Below are positions 7,003 to 15,675 of a stretch of DNA of 46,108 bases, piece by piece. This DNA is from Ilumatobacteraceae bacterium (GTDB taxonomy: Bacteria > Actinomycetota > Acidimicrobiia > Acidimicrobiales > Ilumatobacteraceae). The stretch lies in assembly GCA_025463305.1 (NCBI GenBank), contig JAOBWK010000054.1, positions 1-46,108 on the forward strand. The letters run 5' to 3'. A program made the translations under genes and the position numbers. The notes beneath the pieces were generated by a model. It was not told the DNA's origin and ran no database searches. It saw only the letters and a list, made by a program, of their open reading frames with translations. Numbering within the stretch: the stretch's first letter is position 1; each line of letters starts with the position of its first letter.

Positions 7003-9335
7003 CGGCGTCTGCCCCGGGCCCTCCATCTCGCCACCTCTCGGAGCACGGTGTGGTGGTCGATCGCCGGCGGGCCACCGACATGGGCACCGGTCGGCACGCT
7101 TCCGATGACGGTCGAGCCGAGGTCGACATGGGCACGATCGCCCACCGCAATGCCGTGGGCGACCACGGTGCCGGGCCCGAGCCACACTTCGGTGCCGATT
7201 CGAACATTGCCGTTGACGACCGCTCCGTGGCCGATTGTCGACCGTGGACCGATCGAGGCGTTGTGCGACACGAACGAGTTGTTGCCGATCCGGCAGCCGT
7301 CATCGATGCAGGTGTCCTGGCGGAACAGCCCCCGCGCGACTGTTGCGTTCGAGAACACCACGACGTCTCGACCGATCCGGACGCCGCCGACGTGGGTGAA
7401 CTCCACGATGCGATCATCGACGAGCTCGGTCTGGAACCCCGCGCTTCCGATGACGGCCCCTGGCAGGATCTGACTCCCACGGTCGATGTCGATCCTGCCG
7501 GTCAGCACACATCCGGCGCCGATGATCACGTCCGGTCCGATGCGCACGTTCTGCTCGTCGATGACCGCACTGGCGTGCACGCGCGCCGAACGATCGACAG
7601 TCGATCTGCGGTCGATTCCGTAGAAATCGGTCAGCTCCTGGAGGGCCTCGTGGATGCTCCACAAGGTCGCAGCAGGAGCATCGGACATGATGACGCCGAT
7701 GTGCTCCGGAACCATGGGTGCGAGATCGGTCGGAACGACGAGTGCGCTCACGCCTGCGCTCATCGCGCGATCGAGCCAGAGGGGCGATGCAGCGTACGAG
7801 AGCATCCCTGGCCTCGGATCGGAGACAAAACCGAGGTCTGTGACGAGTGCATCGCGGTCGACGTTCACACCGCAGGTCAGGCCGATGTCCGCGAGGGAGG
7901 CGATCGTGCGCTGGTCAGCCACGACGACGTTCGAGTCGGCGACGATCGGGTGTGGCAGGCCGGAGAACCAGCGGATCCCCTCTTGGACCATGGTGATCCG
8001 GAGCACCAGACGTTCGGGCACGTCGGGGGCGACGACGGCCATCGGCTGCCGCTGAACCGCGCCGCTGCGAACTGGCGCCCGGAGTGGGGTACGCACCCCG
8101 TCGAACAGCACATCCGTCCCGTCGTGCAGCAGCCAGTGGTAGGACAGATGGATCGGCGTCGGGCCCGTGCTGGACAGCTGCTCACGAGATGAGTTGGCGA
8201 TCTCGACATCGACCGAGAACTGCGCGCCCGGGGCGACGCGCCGTGGTGGATCGAGCGCGGTCACCGAGATCGCTGCTCCGGCTGCCGGCGGGAGCGGAGG
8301 CATTGCCCAGTCGCCACCCCCGGACCTGAGGCGCTCCTCGAGCGAGCTCGCGAACGTCGCCAACGACTCGAACGATCCTCGCCACGACGGCCCTGCCGAC
8401 TCGCTCGACGCCGCTGAACCCACGGCGACTGCGTACACGGCCTCGTAGGCGTCGAGGGCGGCCTCGAGGCTGCACCGCTCGCGGACCCGCTCCGTCACCA
8501 ACTCGCTGTCGGTTGCATCGATGCGCTCGAGGTCGGCAATGACCTGGGCCGACGAGTGCGGGCGCTGGAGACATCGATCACCTGCGTTCCAGTCGATCAC
8601 CCAATCCACATCTGACGATGTCACCAGGCCGCCGTATCCGGCACGGTCGATCAGGACCACGGCGCATCCGGCTGTCATTGCCTCGATCGCACAGCGAGCC
8701 TTCGCGAAGACCACCGAGTAGTCGGCCAGGCGGAGCTCAGGAGCAGCCAGCGTTCGGCCCACTCCGCTCCCGAACTCGTCGAGCGGTAGGTTCCGCTCGG
8801 TGCAGGCGGCGCGGATGTGCTCGATGAATCCGCCATCCTCGGCGTTGTTCCCGAACACCGCCGCCCGCTCGATCGGGGTCACGGGTTGCGAGCGGCGAAC
8901 GACTGCAGCAAGATCGACGGCGTTCGGGATGAGGTGGATCTGGTCTGACGGCGCAGCTTCGACCACGAGTCGCTCGCGGCAGTTGAGATCCACCGCGACA
9001 TGTGCTGCAACAGCGCCGAGACCGGACGACATGTCGAAACGACCTCGAGCATCGTGACAGACGAAGATCATTGGCGTGTCGGGGAACCGGAACGACGCCT
9101 CGAGTGCCGGGACGTTGTGATGCGCGTGGATCACATCCGGACGAAACGGAACGTCGTCCACGTGGGTCACCACGAGGCCTCCGCGCCGTGCGATCTCCTC
9201 ACCGAGGATCCCGTTGTTCGGGCTGTAGACGCAGACAGCGTGGCCGCGCCGTCGAAGGCCCAGCTCGAGATCTCGCACGACGATCTCCGTGCCGGTCCTG
9301 TGGTCGAGCTGCACGTTGGTGATGAGGATCTTCAT
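6999..9335 (-). CDS. Trifunctional-looking fusion: glycosyltransferase, beta-sandwich, LpxD-like N-acyltransferase
   Basis: A 778-residue protein with three parts. Residues 1-305 are a GT-B glycosyltransferase (start MKILITNVQLDHRTGTEIVV; DVIHAHHNVPALEA at 67-80; HLIPNAVD at 134-141). Residues about 355-470 are an immunoglobulin-like beta-sandwich ending MVQEGIRWFSGLPHPIV. Residues 475-778 form a full LpxD-like enzyme: an N-terminal uridine-binding-type domain (DALVTDLGFVSDPRPGMLSY, 495-514), then a left-handed hexapeptide helix with AVIGSAGF (627-634) and SFVSHNASIG (687-696). H691 aligns with the LpxD catalytic histidine. LpxD transfers an acyl chain to an amino group of a UDP-sugar in lipid A synthesis. 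Here the neighbours supply amino-sugar synthesis and acyl activation. Both junctions are ATGA overlaps. Confidence 0.88.
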   Translation of the reverse strand: MKILITNVQLDHRTGTEIVVRDLELGLRRRGHAVCVYSPNNGILGEEIARRGGLVVTHVDDVPFRPDVIHAHHNVPALEASFRFPDTPMIFVCHDARGRFDMSSGLGAVAAHVAVDLNCRERLVVEAAPSDQIHLIPNAVDLAAVVRRSQPVTPIERAAVFGNNAEDGGFIEHIRAACTERNLPLDEFGSGVGRTLAAPELRLADYSVVFAKARCAIEAMTAGCAVVLIDRAGYGGLVTSSDVDWVIDWNAGDRCLQRPHSSAQVIADLERIDATDSELVTERVRERCSLEAALDAYEAVYAVAVGSAASSESAGPSWRGSFESLATFASSLEERLRSGGGDWAMPPLPPAAGAAISVTALDPPRRVAPGAQFSVDVEIANSSREQLSSTGPTPIHLSYHWLLHDGTDVLFDGVRTPLRAPVRSGAVQRQPMAVVAPDVPERLVLRITMVQEGIRWFSGLPHPIVADSNVVVADQRTIASLADIGLTCGVNVDRDALVTDLGFVSDPRPGMLSYAASPLWLDRAMSAGVSALVVPTDLAPMVPEHIGVIMSDAPAATLWSIHEALQELTDFYGIDRRSTVDRSARVHASAVIDEQNVRIGPDVIIGAGCVLTGRIDIDRGSQILPGAVIGSAGFQTELVDDRIVEFTHVGGVRIGRDVVVFSNATVARGLFRQDTCIDDGCRIGNNSFVSHNASIGPRSTIGHGAVVNGNVRIGTEVWLGPGTVVAHGIAVGDRAHVDLGSTVIGSVPTGAHVGGPPAIDHHTVLREVARWRARGRRR

Positions 9336-10249
9336 CGGACAGCTGCCGGACCCGGACTTGCTTCCTCGGCGGGTGGCGCCGTAGCCGTCAACAAGTGTTG
9401 GATGTGATCGGCGATCTCGTGGCTCGGGAGGAGCGTGCGACGCTCGGCCTCGCGCTCCGGCGAGACACGGTCGACGAGCCCCATGAACTGCCTCCACTGT
9501 GCGACAAGGGGATCCCCTGGATCCGCCAAGAGGTCCGCGTGTTCGATGCTTCCGTCGTCTGTGGTGATCGTGATCGATCGCTCTCGGGTCGCCGAGATCC
9601 GACTTGCATGGAGCGATGCTGTTGCGCCGCTCGCGAACGCCACCTCGCAGCGCACGCTCTCGTGTCGCGCCTGCAGCGGACTCCAGTCCGAGCCCTGGGC
9701 CCGCACCTCCGTCACGACGTCGGCGGGGAGGAGTCGGATCAAGAGATCGATGTCGTGGAGCAGAACATCGTGGACCACGCCAGAGACCATTTCGTGGGGG
9801 GACCGGCCGATCCGAACCATCTCGATGTGGCGGGAGCGATGAAGGTCTGCATGCCGGGCCAATCGGGCGAACGACGCGTTGAACCGTTCCACGAACCCAC
9901 ACATCAGCACCACATCCTTCGCATCGGCGTCGCGCACGAGATCGCGTGCCTGCTCGATGTCGAGCGTCAACGGCTTCTCCACCAACAGCGGGGTTCCTCC
10001 ACCGATGAGGGCGTTGGCAAGATCGAAGTGCGAGGGCGTGGAACTCGACACGACGACAGCGTCCATGTCGGACGCGGCGTGGAGATCGGTGGACCACTCG
10101 GTGCCCCAGCGTTGGGCGACGCGACGTGCGCGGTCGGCGTCCGTGTCGACGACGAGCGCCAGGCCCGAGCGGACGGACCCGGCGATGACCCGCGCATGGT
10201 TTTCGCCCATGCGGCCGGCGCCGACGAGTGCGACCCGTGCGCATGTCAC
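9332..10249 (-). CDS. Gfo/Idh/MocA-family sugar oxidoreductase
   Basis: A 305-residue NAD(P)-dependent oxidoreductase. The Rossmann motif VALVGAGRMGENHARV is at residues 6-21, and VEKPLTLD near 93 carries the family EKP motif. A second domain contains GVVHDVLLHDIDLL near 161, with the conserved histidines. In WbpB and GnnA, members of this family oxidise the sugar C3 hydroxyl of a UDP-N-acetyl sugar to a ketone for the following aminotransferase. The adjacent DegT gene makes that role likely here. GTG start, GTGA overlap with the aminotransferase stop. Confidence 0.88.
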   Translation of the reverse strand: MTCARVALVGAGRMGENHARVIAGSVRSGLALVVDTDADRARRVAQRWGTEWSTDLHAASDMDAVVVSSSTPSHFDLANALIGGGTPLLVEKPLTLDIEQARDLVRDADAKDVVLMCGFVERFNASFARLARHADLHRSRHIEMVRIGRSPHEMVSGVVHDVLLHDIDLLIRLLPADVVTEVRAQGSDWSPLQARHESVRCEVAFASGATASLHASRISATRERSITITTDDGSIEHADLLADPGDPLVAQWRQFMGLVDRVSPEREAERRTLLPSHEIADHIQHLLTATAPPAEEASPGPAAVR

Positions 10250-11355
10250 GTGCTGACATCTCGAATTACTCGCACGATCCGCTCGATGTCGTGTCCGGAG
10301 AGGTGTTGATGCACCGGGATCGACAGGACCTGGGTCGTCACGGCGCGCGCGGAGGGGCACTCGTCCCCGGCCCGCGGCGTGGCCGCGTTGACATGCGGAA
10401 GGTCCGACACCAGTGACCGATAGTAGACACCGGACGCGATGTCTGCGACCGTCAACGCTGCCTGCAGAGCATCCCTGCTCACTCTCGCATCGTCGAGCAC
10501 ACGCAATGTGTAGTGGTGGTGCACCGCGCGATCGCCGTCTCGTCCGCTCGGAGCGATGACGCCGTCCAGATCGGTGAGGCCGTCGCTGAGAAGCGCAGCG
10601 TTCTCGGTCCGTCGACGTGTTGTCTCCTCGATGTCGTCGAGTTGCGGCAGTCCGACGGCGGCCTGCAGATCGGTCAGGCGGAGGTTCAGCCCGAATCCGA
10701 CAGACTCCCGTTGCGCGTTCAGTCCCTGGTTTCGGAATTCGCGTAGCGACTGCGCGATGGAATCGTCGTCGGTGGTCACCACGCCGCCTTCGCCCGTGGT
10801 CACGTTCTTCGTGGCGTACAGCGAGAACGATCCGAGGCCGAAGCTGCCGACCGCCCGACCGCAGTGAGCGGCCCCCAACGCCTGCGCCGCATCTTCGATG
10901 ATTGCGAGTCCGTGGCGGTCCGCGATTGCGCACAGCGATGTCATGTCTGCGGGGTGACCGAACACGTGAACTGGGAGCAGCGCTCGAGTGCGAGCGTTGA
11001 CCAGCGCCTCGACACTGTCCGGCAGGATGTCGAACGTGCCCGACGAGATGTCGGCGAACCGCGGCGTGGCACCAACGGCGAGGACGGCGTTCACGGTGGC
11101 GACAAAGGTGAAGGGCGACGTGATGACCTCATCGCCGCGCCCCACACCCAGCGCACGAAGGCACGCGATCAAGGATGCTGTTCCGTTGTTCACCGCGATT
11201 GCATGGCGCGTGCCGGCGATGGCGGACACGCGGGCCTCGAGCGCCTCCACCATGGGCCCCTGCGAGATCTGACCGCTCTGCAGGACTGACACCGCCAGGC
11301 GTTGTGCTCGTTCGTCGAAGCGCACGGGTGAGAGCTCGATGCGCCCAGCGCTCAT
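10246..11355 (-). CDS. DegT/DnrJ/EryC1 sugar aminotransferase
   Basis: A 369-residue PLP-dependent sugar aminotransferase. The PLP lysine is K183 in LYATKNVTTGEGG; D155 in IIEDAAQALGA binds the pyridine nitrogen. NNGTASLIACLRALG (56-70) and DEVITSPFTFVATVNA (75-90) are the usual N-terminal signatures. It should convert a keto sugar nucleotide to an amino sugar using glutamate. Its partner, the next gene, is a Gfo/Idh oxidoreductase, the same pair as WbpB/WbpE and GnnA/GnnB, so a 3-amino UDP sugar is the best guess. ATG start, ATGA overlap with the GT2 stop. Confidence 0.9.
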   Translation of the reverse strand: MSAGRIELSPVRFDERAQRLAVSVLQSGQISQGPMVEALEARVSAIAGTRHAIAVNNGTASLIACLRALGVGRGDEVITSPFTFVATVNAVLAVGATPRFADISSGTFDILPDSVEALVNARTRALLPVHVFGHPADMTSLCAIADRHGLAIIEDAAQALGAAHCGRAVGSFGLGSFSLYATKNVTTGEGGVVTTDDDSIAQSLREFRNQGLNAQRESVGFGLNLRLTDLQAAVGLPQLDDIEETTRRRTENAALLSDGLTDLDGVIAPSGRDGDRAVHHHYTLRVLDDARVSRDALQAALTVADIASGVYYRSLVSDLPHVNAATPRAGDECPSARAVTTQVLSIPVHQHLSGHDIERIVRVIRDVST

Positions 11356-12356
11356 TCCAGCTTCTCTCGAGAGCGATACGTTTCGGCGCTGAAGTTCGGC
11401 GACATGCCCGTTGCGTACGCGAACATTGCGGATTCGTCGAACGACGGCTCCGGTAGCGGCAACGAGCGCCGGGCGCGAAGCACACTCGGCAGGCCGATCA
11501 CGGCGCGGGCCATCGAGCGGAGACGCTCGATCCGGAACGGGCCCTTGATCACGCCCTTGGTGTGGACGACGAGCCGCGAGGCCCACGCACGGGTCGCCGG
11601 TCGCCACGAGAAGTTCTTGGCCACGCACAGGAGCAGGTTGCGTTGCACGAGCTCGTAGCGGGTGGCCTCGCCGAGGAGCCGGGTCGAGAGCGCGTGCTGA
11701 TGGAACACGACGGCGTCGGTCGCCGCGACCGTGACGAGGCCGGCACGTCGAGCGCGCAGGCCCCAATCGATGTCCTCGTAGTAGAGCCGGTAGCGCTCGT
11801 CGATCGGGCCCACGGCTGAGTCGAACCCGTCGGCGCGGAACAGTGCGGCGCCGAAGCAGGGCCCGAACACCACATCGCCGTCACTGACCTGTGCACGCCA
11901 CGGCTGGCCGATGTAGGCGTTGAACGCCTCGCCGTTCGGTCGGATGACGACACCGATCGAGTCGATCAGCTCGGGTTCGTTGGCGAGCATCACACGCGGC
12001 GCGACAGCGACGGCATCGGGATGCGCAGCGAGCATCCGTGCACACACCCGCGGGGCGTCAGCGGCGACCGTCGCGTCGTCGTTGAGGAGCAGGATCAGAT
12101 CGCCGCCACGCACCCGTCGCAGCCCCTGGTTGACACCGGCGGCGAACCCGCGGTTGTCAGGGCTGCGCACGAGCGTGACTCGCTCGACTGTGGCCCAGGG
12201 TTCGCACGCAGCGCCGCCATCCGGCGATGCGTTGTCGACGAGCACCACGTGGAGGTCGACATCCGTCGCATCGAGCAGCGACTGCACGCAGGCCCGCACC
12301 GTCTCGGCCGGCGAACCGTGGACCACCACGACGGCGGTGATCCGGGGGAGCCTCAC
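11352..12356 (-). CDS. Family 2 glycosyltransferase (rhamnosyltransferase-like)
   Basis: A 334-residue GT-A inverting glycosyltransferase. VVVHGSPAETVRACVQSLL opens the nucleotide-binding fold; DNASPDGG (41-48), NRGFAAGVNQGL (68-79) and the metal motif LLLNDDA (89-95) follow. YYEDIDWGLRARRAG near 195 holds the ED(x)D catalytic-base region. No transmembrane helices are seen, so it acts on the cytosolic membrane face. GTG at 12356 is chosen because it overlaps the galE stop as GTGA and gives the normal N-terminus; an ATG 13 codons upstream is possible but would overlap galE by 43 bases. Confidence 0.88.
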   Translation of the reverse strand: MRLPRITAVVVVHGSPAETVRACVQSLLDATDVDLHVVLVDNASPDGGAACEPWATVERVTLVRSPDNRGFAAGVNQGLRRVRGGDLILLLNDDATVAADAPRVCARMLAAHPDAVAVAPRVMLANEPELIDSIGVVIRPNGEAFNAYIGQPWRAQVSDGDVVFGPCFGAALFRADGFDSAVGPIDERYRLYYEDIDWGLRARRAGLVTVAATDAVVFHQHALSTRLLGEATRYELVQRNLLLCVAKNFSWRPATRAWASRLVVHTKGVIKGPFRIERLRSMARAVIGLPSVLRARRSLPLPEPSFDESAMFAYATGMSPNFSAETYRSREKLE

Positions 12357-13336
12357 GCCCTGATGCCGTCGGGATGCGTGGAGTGCCAGCGCCACGCCGT
12401 GTCGATGATGGTGTCAAGGCCGTGCTTGGGCGTCCAGTTCAACGTGCTGTTCACCAACGTCGGGTCGGCGTAGACCTCGATCGGGTCGCCGAGCCGTCGC
12501 TCGACCAGCTCAACGGGAACCGTCGTGCCGCTCGCCCGCTCGGTGGCGCGAACGACGTCGAGCACGCTGCTGCCGATGCCGGTGCCGACGTTGAGCCCGA
12601 CGGTGGCGCCGCCGGCGGCGAGGTAGTCGATCGCCTTCACGTGGGCGTCGGCGAGGTCCTCGACGTGGATGTAGTCGCGGATGCAGGTGCCGTCGGGCGT
12701 CGGGTAGTCGGACCCGAACACCTGGACCGGCGGACGAAGTCCCATCGCAGCCTTCATCACGACCGGGACCAGGTTCGCGCTCTGCGACCAGTCCTCGCCG
12801 ATCACGTTGTCGAGGCTCGCCCCGGCGGCGTTGAAGTAGCGCAGGCTCACGGTGCGCAGTCCCGACGTGATGTCGTAGAAGCGGAGGATCTGCTCCATCA
12901 TCGCCTTGGTCGCGGCGTAGACGCTCTCCGGGTTGATGGTGGCGGACTCGGTGACGGGCACCTGGTCCGGCGTGCCGTAGACCGAGCACGACGACGAGAA
13001 CACGAGGTTGCGAACACCGGCGGCCAGCAGCGCGTCGACGAGGTGGACGGTGCCGTCGACGTTGTTGTGCCAGTACTTCGACGGATGTGCCATCGACTCG
13101 CCGACGTTCTTGTGTGCGGCGAAGTGGATCACCGAGGTCACCCCGTGCTCGGCGCAGAGCTTGCCGACGAGCGCCTCGTCGGCGACATCGCCGACGACGA
13201 GTGGAGCGTCGAGCACGGACGATGCGACGCCCATGTCGAGGTTGTCGAGCACGACGACGTCGCGGCCGAGGCTGCGCAGCAGCCGTACGGTGTGTGAGCC
13301 GATGTAGCCGGCGCCGCCGGTGACGAGAACGGTCAT
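12353..13336 (-). CDS. galE: UDP-glucose 4-epimerase
   Basis: A 327-residue extended SDR enzyme that interconverts UDP-glucose and UDP-galactose (or the N-acetyl forms). VTGGAGYIGSHT (5-16) is the NAD motif, SSSCSVYG (114-121) carries the catalytic Ser, and VYAATK (139-144) the Tyr/Lys pair Y140 and K144. RYFNAAGA and the DGTCIRDYIHVEDLADAH block are GalE-specific and favour this over other epimerases. It follows the UDP-glucuronate decarboxylase with a 16-nt gap, which contains an AGGAG ribosome binding site. Confidence 0.95.
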   Translation of the reverse strand: MTVLVTGGAGYIGSHTVRLLRSLGRDVVVLDNLDMGVASSVLDAPLVVGDVADEALVGKLCAEHGVTSVIHFAAHKNVGESMAHPSKYWHNNVDGTVHLVDALLAAGVRNLVFSSSCSVYGTPDQVPVTESATINPESVYAATKAMMEQILRFYDITSGLRTVSLRYFNAAGASLDNVIGEDWSQSANLVPVVMKAAMGLRPPVQVFGSDYPTPDGTCIRDYIHVEDLADAHVKAIDYLAAGGATVGLNVGTGIGSSVLDVVRATERASGTTVPVELVERRLGDPIEVYADPTLVNSTLNWTPKHGLDTIIDTAWRWHSTHPDGIRA

Positions 13337-13352
13337 GACGGGCTCCTGTCGC

Positions 13353-14297
13353 TCACAGCTTCAGCTCGATGCGGAAGGCGTCGATCATCTTGGCGAGGCC
13401 GTCGCGGAGGGGGATGACGGGCTCCCAGCCGTACGCGTTCGAGATCAGCGTGATGTCGGGGCAGCGTTGCATCGGGTCGCCTTCACGCTCTGCCGGCAGC
13501 GGCGCGGTGATGATCTCACTCGTCGATCCGGTGATCTCGACCACGAGCTCGGCGAGCTCGCGCATCGTGAACTCGGCCGGGTTGCCGACGTTGATCGGAC
13601 CGATCAGATCACCGTCGAGCACCGCGAGGAAGCCGCGGACCTCGTCGTCGACGTAGCAGAAGCTGCGAGTCTGGGTGCCATCGCCATACAGGGTGATCGG
13701 GTCGCCGGCGAGGGCCTGGCAGATGAAGTTGCCGACGACGCGGCCGTCGTCGGGACGCATCCGCGGACCGTAGGTGTTGAAGATCCGCACGATCCGGATG
13801 TCGGCATCGAGCACGCGGTGGTAGGCCATCGCGAGTGCCTCCGAGAAGCGCTTTGCCTCGTCGTAGCAGCTGCGCGGACTGATCGAGCTGACGTTGCCCC
13901 AGTACGACTCGGGTTGCGGATGCACGAGCGGATCGCCGTAGACCTCGCTCGTGGAGGCGAGGAAGAACCGGGCCTGCTTGATGACCGCGAGGTCGAGCAG
14001 GTTGCGGGTGCCGGTGCTGCCGACCGCCAAGATCTCGAGCGGGATCGTCGCGAAGTCGTTCGGTGACGCCGGGCTGGCGAGGTCCATCACCACGTCGAGC
14101 TGACCGTCGATGACGAGCGGGTCGGTGACGTCCTGCTCGAGGAACAGGAACCGGTCGTGATCGTCGAGGTGGGCGATGTTCTCCGGGCGGCCGGAGATGA
14201 AGTTGTCGACGACGATCACCTCGTCACCCCGGTCCAGCAACGCCTCCGCAAGATGAGAACCGATGAAGCCGGCACCGCCGGCGATGAGGACGCGCAC
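13353..14297 (-). CDS. UDP-glucuronate decarboxylase (UDP-xylose synthase)
   Basis: A 314-residue SDR enzyme that decarboxylates UDP-glucuronate to UDP-xylose. AGGAGFIGSHL (6-16) binds NAD; STSEVYGDP (115-123) has the UXS-type Glu (E118); CYDEAKR (144-150) gives Y145 and K149. FNTYGPRMRPDDGRVVGNFI is characteristic of the UXS branch. The gene immediately upstream makes its substrate. GTG at 14297 is the only start that gives the Rossmann motif without overlapping that gene; the gap is 5 nt. Confidence 0.93.
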   Translation of the reverse strand: MRVLIAGGAGFIGSHLAEALLDRGDEVIVVDNFISGRPENIAHLDDHDRFLFLEQDVTDPLVIDGQLDVVMDLASPASPNDFATIPLEILAVGSTGTRNLLDLAVIKQARFFLASTSEVYGDPLVHPQPESYWGNVSSISPRSCYDEAKRFSEALAMAYHRVLDADIRIVRIFNTYGPRMRPDDGRVVGNFICQALAGDPITLYGDGTQTRSFCYVDDEVRGFLAVLDGDLIGPINVGNPAEFTMRELAELVVEITGSTSEIITAPLPAEREGDPMQRCPDITLISNAYGWEPVIPLRDGLAKMIDAFRIELKL

Positions 14298-14302
14298 CTG
14301 CG

Positions 14303-15571
14303 CTACCGCCCGACGCCCTGGTATGTGAACCCCATCCGGATGGCTGCGGCGCGGTCGAGGAGGTTGCGGGTGTCGACGATGTTCGCGTTCGCCAGCCGCT
14401 CCTTGACGGTCTCGAGGTCGAGCCAGCGGAACGCGTCCCATTCGGTGAGCACGATCAAGGCGTCGGCGTCCTGGCAGATCTCGTAGGGGTCCTTGCCGAC
14501 CTCGATCGTCTTGTGCTCGGTGATCTGCGGGTCGTAGGCCTTGACGGTGGCGCCCTGAGCCATCAACTCGGTGATGATCGCGATCGCCGGTGACTCGCGC
14601 AGGTCGTCGGTGTTGGCCTTGAACGTCAGCCCCCACGCCGCGACCGTCTTGCCCGCCAGGTCCCCGCCGACCGCGTTCTTGACCTTGACGACCATCCGCT
14701 CGAGCTGCTCGTCGTTGACGACGACGACACCCTTCAACAGGTTGAAGTCATAACCGGCGTCCTCGGCGATCTTGACCATCGCCCTCGTGTCCTTCGGGAA
14801 GCACGACCCACCCCAACCCGGTCCGGGCCGGAGGAACTCGTGACCGATCCGCTTGTCGTAACCGATGCCGAGCACGACATCGTTGACGTCGGCGCCGACG
14901 GCCTCGCAGACCGCCGCGACCGCGTTGATGAACGAGATCTTCGTCGCCAGAAAAGCGTTCGCCGCGTACTTGATCGTCTCCGCGGACGCCGGGTCGGTGA
15001 TGATCACATGACCCGACGTCGCGTCGTACAACTCAGCGACACGCGTCGACGCACTGGGGTTGTCGCTGCCGATCACGACACGATCCGGCTTCAACCAGTC
15101 GGTGACGGCCTGGCCCTCACGCAAGAACTCCGGGTTCGACACCACCGAAACATCGTGGCGACCCAGCACCCGCTCCACGACCTTGGTCGAGCCGACGGGC
15201 ACCGTGGACTTGTTGACCACCACCGAGTTCGCAGGGAGCACCGATGCGATCTCCGCAGCAGCTTGCTGCAGGTACGTCAGGTCCGCGGCGCCGTCTTCAC
15301 CCTGCGGGGTCTGCACGCACAGGTATGCGAACTCGCAATCCTTGGCCGCCTCGGCCGCACCGACGACGAACTGCAGCCGCCCGCTGGCGATCTCGGCTTC
15401 GACGATCTCCTGCAGGCCCGGCTCGAAGATCGGCAGGATCCCGTTCTTCAGCCGCTCGATCCGACCGGGATCGATGTCAGCACACACCACATCATGACCA
15501 ATGTGGGCAAAACATGCACCCGTGGTCAACCCCACGTACCCGGTGCCGATGATTGCGATTCGAGAACCCAT
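14303..15571 (-). CDS. ugd: UDP-glucose 6-dehydrogenase
   Basis: A 422-residue enzyme of the UDP-glucose/GDP-mannose dehydrogenase family, oxidising UDP-glucose to UDP-glucuronate with two NAD+. IIGTGYVGLTTGACFA (7-22) is the NAD-binding motif. GPGWGGSCFPKD (250-261) carries the catalytic cysteine C257. AWGLTFKANTDDLRESPA is the C-terminal domain signature. It is the promoter-proximal gene of the eight-gene operon: ATG at 15571 is preceded by AAAGGATC as ribosome binding site and, about 28 nt up, by TAGAAT. Confidence 0.96.
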   Translation of the reverse strand: MGSRIAIIGTGYVGLTTGACFAHIGHDVVCADIDPGRIERLKNGILPIFEPGLQEIVEAEIASGRLQFVVGAAEAAKDCEFAYLCVQTPQGEDGAADLTYLQQAAAEIASVLPANSVVVNKSTVPVGSTKVVERVLGRHDVSVVSNPEFLREGQAVTDWLKPDRVVIGSDNPSASTRVAELYDATSGHVIITDPASAETIKYAANAFLATKISFINAVAAVCEAVGADVNDVVLGIGYDKRIGHEFLRPGPGWGGSCFPKDTRAMVKIAEDAGYDFNLLKGVVVVNDEQLERMVVKVKNAVGGDLAGKTVAAWGLTFKANTDDLRESPAIAIITELMAQGATVKAYDPQITEHKTIEVGKDPYEICQDADALIVLTEWDAFRWLDLETVKERLANANIVDTRNLLDRAAAIRMGFTYQGVGR

Positions 15572-15599
15572 GTGATCCTTTTCCGTCCAGTGGTGCGCC

Positions 15600-15605
15600 A
15601 TTCTA
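15600..15605 (-). promoter_or_regulatory. Putative -10 box for the ugd operon
   Basis: TAGAAT on the minus strand, with a predicted leader of about 20 nt that includes the AAAGGA ribosome binding site. No good -35 match. It would drive ugd through the acyl-CoA synthetase. Confidence 0.45.
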
Positions 15606-15675
15606 GGGCCACGCCTTCGCCCTCCGCCGGAGACTCGATCGGCGCTTCAGATGGTACGGCGGGCACAGTTCCATG

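Noticed and set aside
5509..15571. Reading the LpxD-like gene as evidence for a lipid A pathway and a Gram-negative host
   Set aside because: No lpxA, lpxC, lpxB, kdtA or lpt gene is present, and promoter layout, codon use and other genes point to an actinobacterium.
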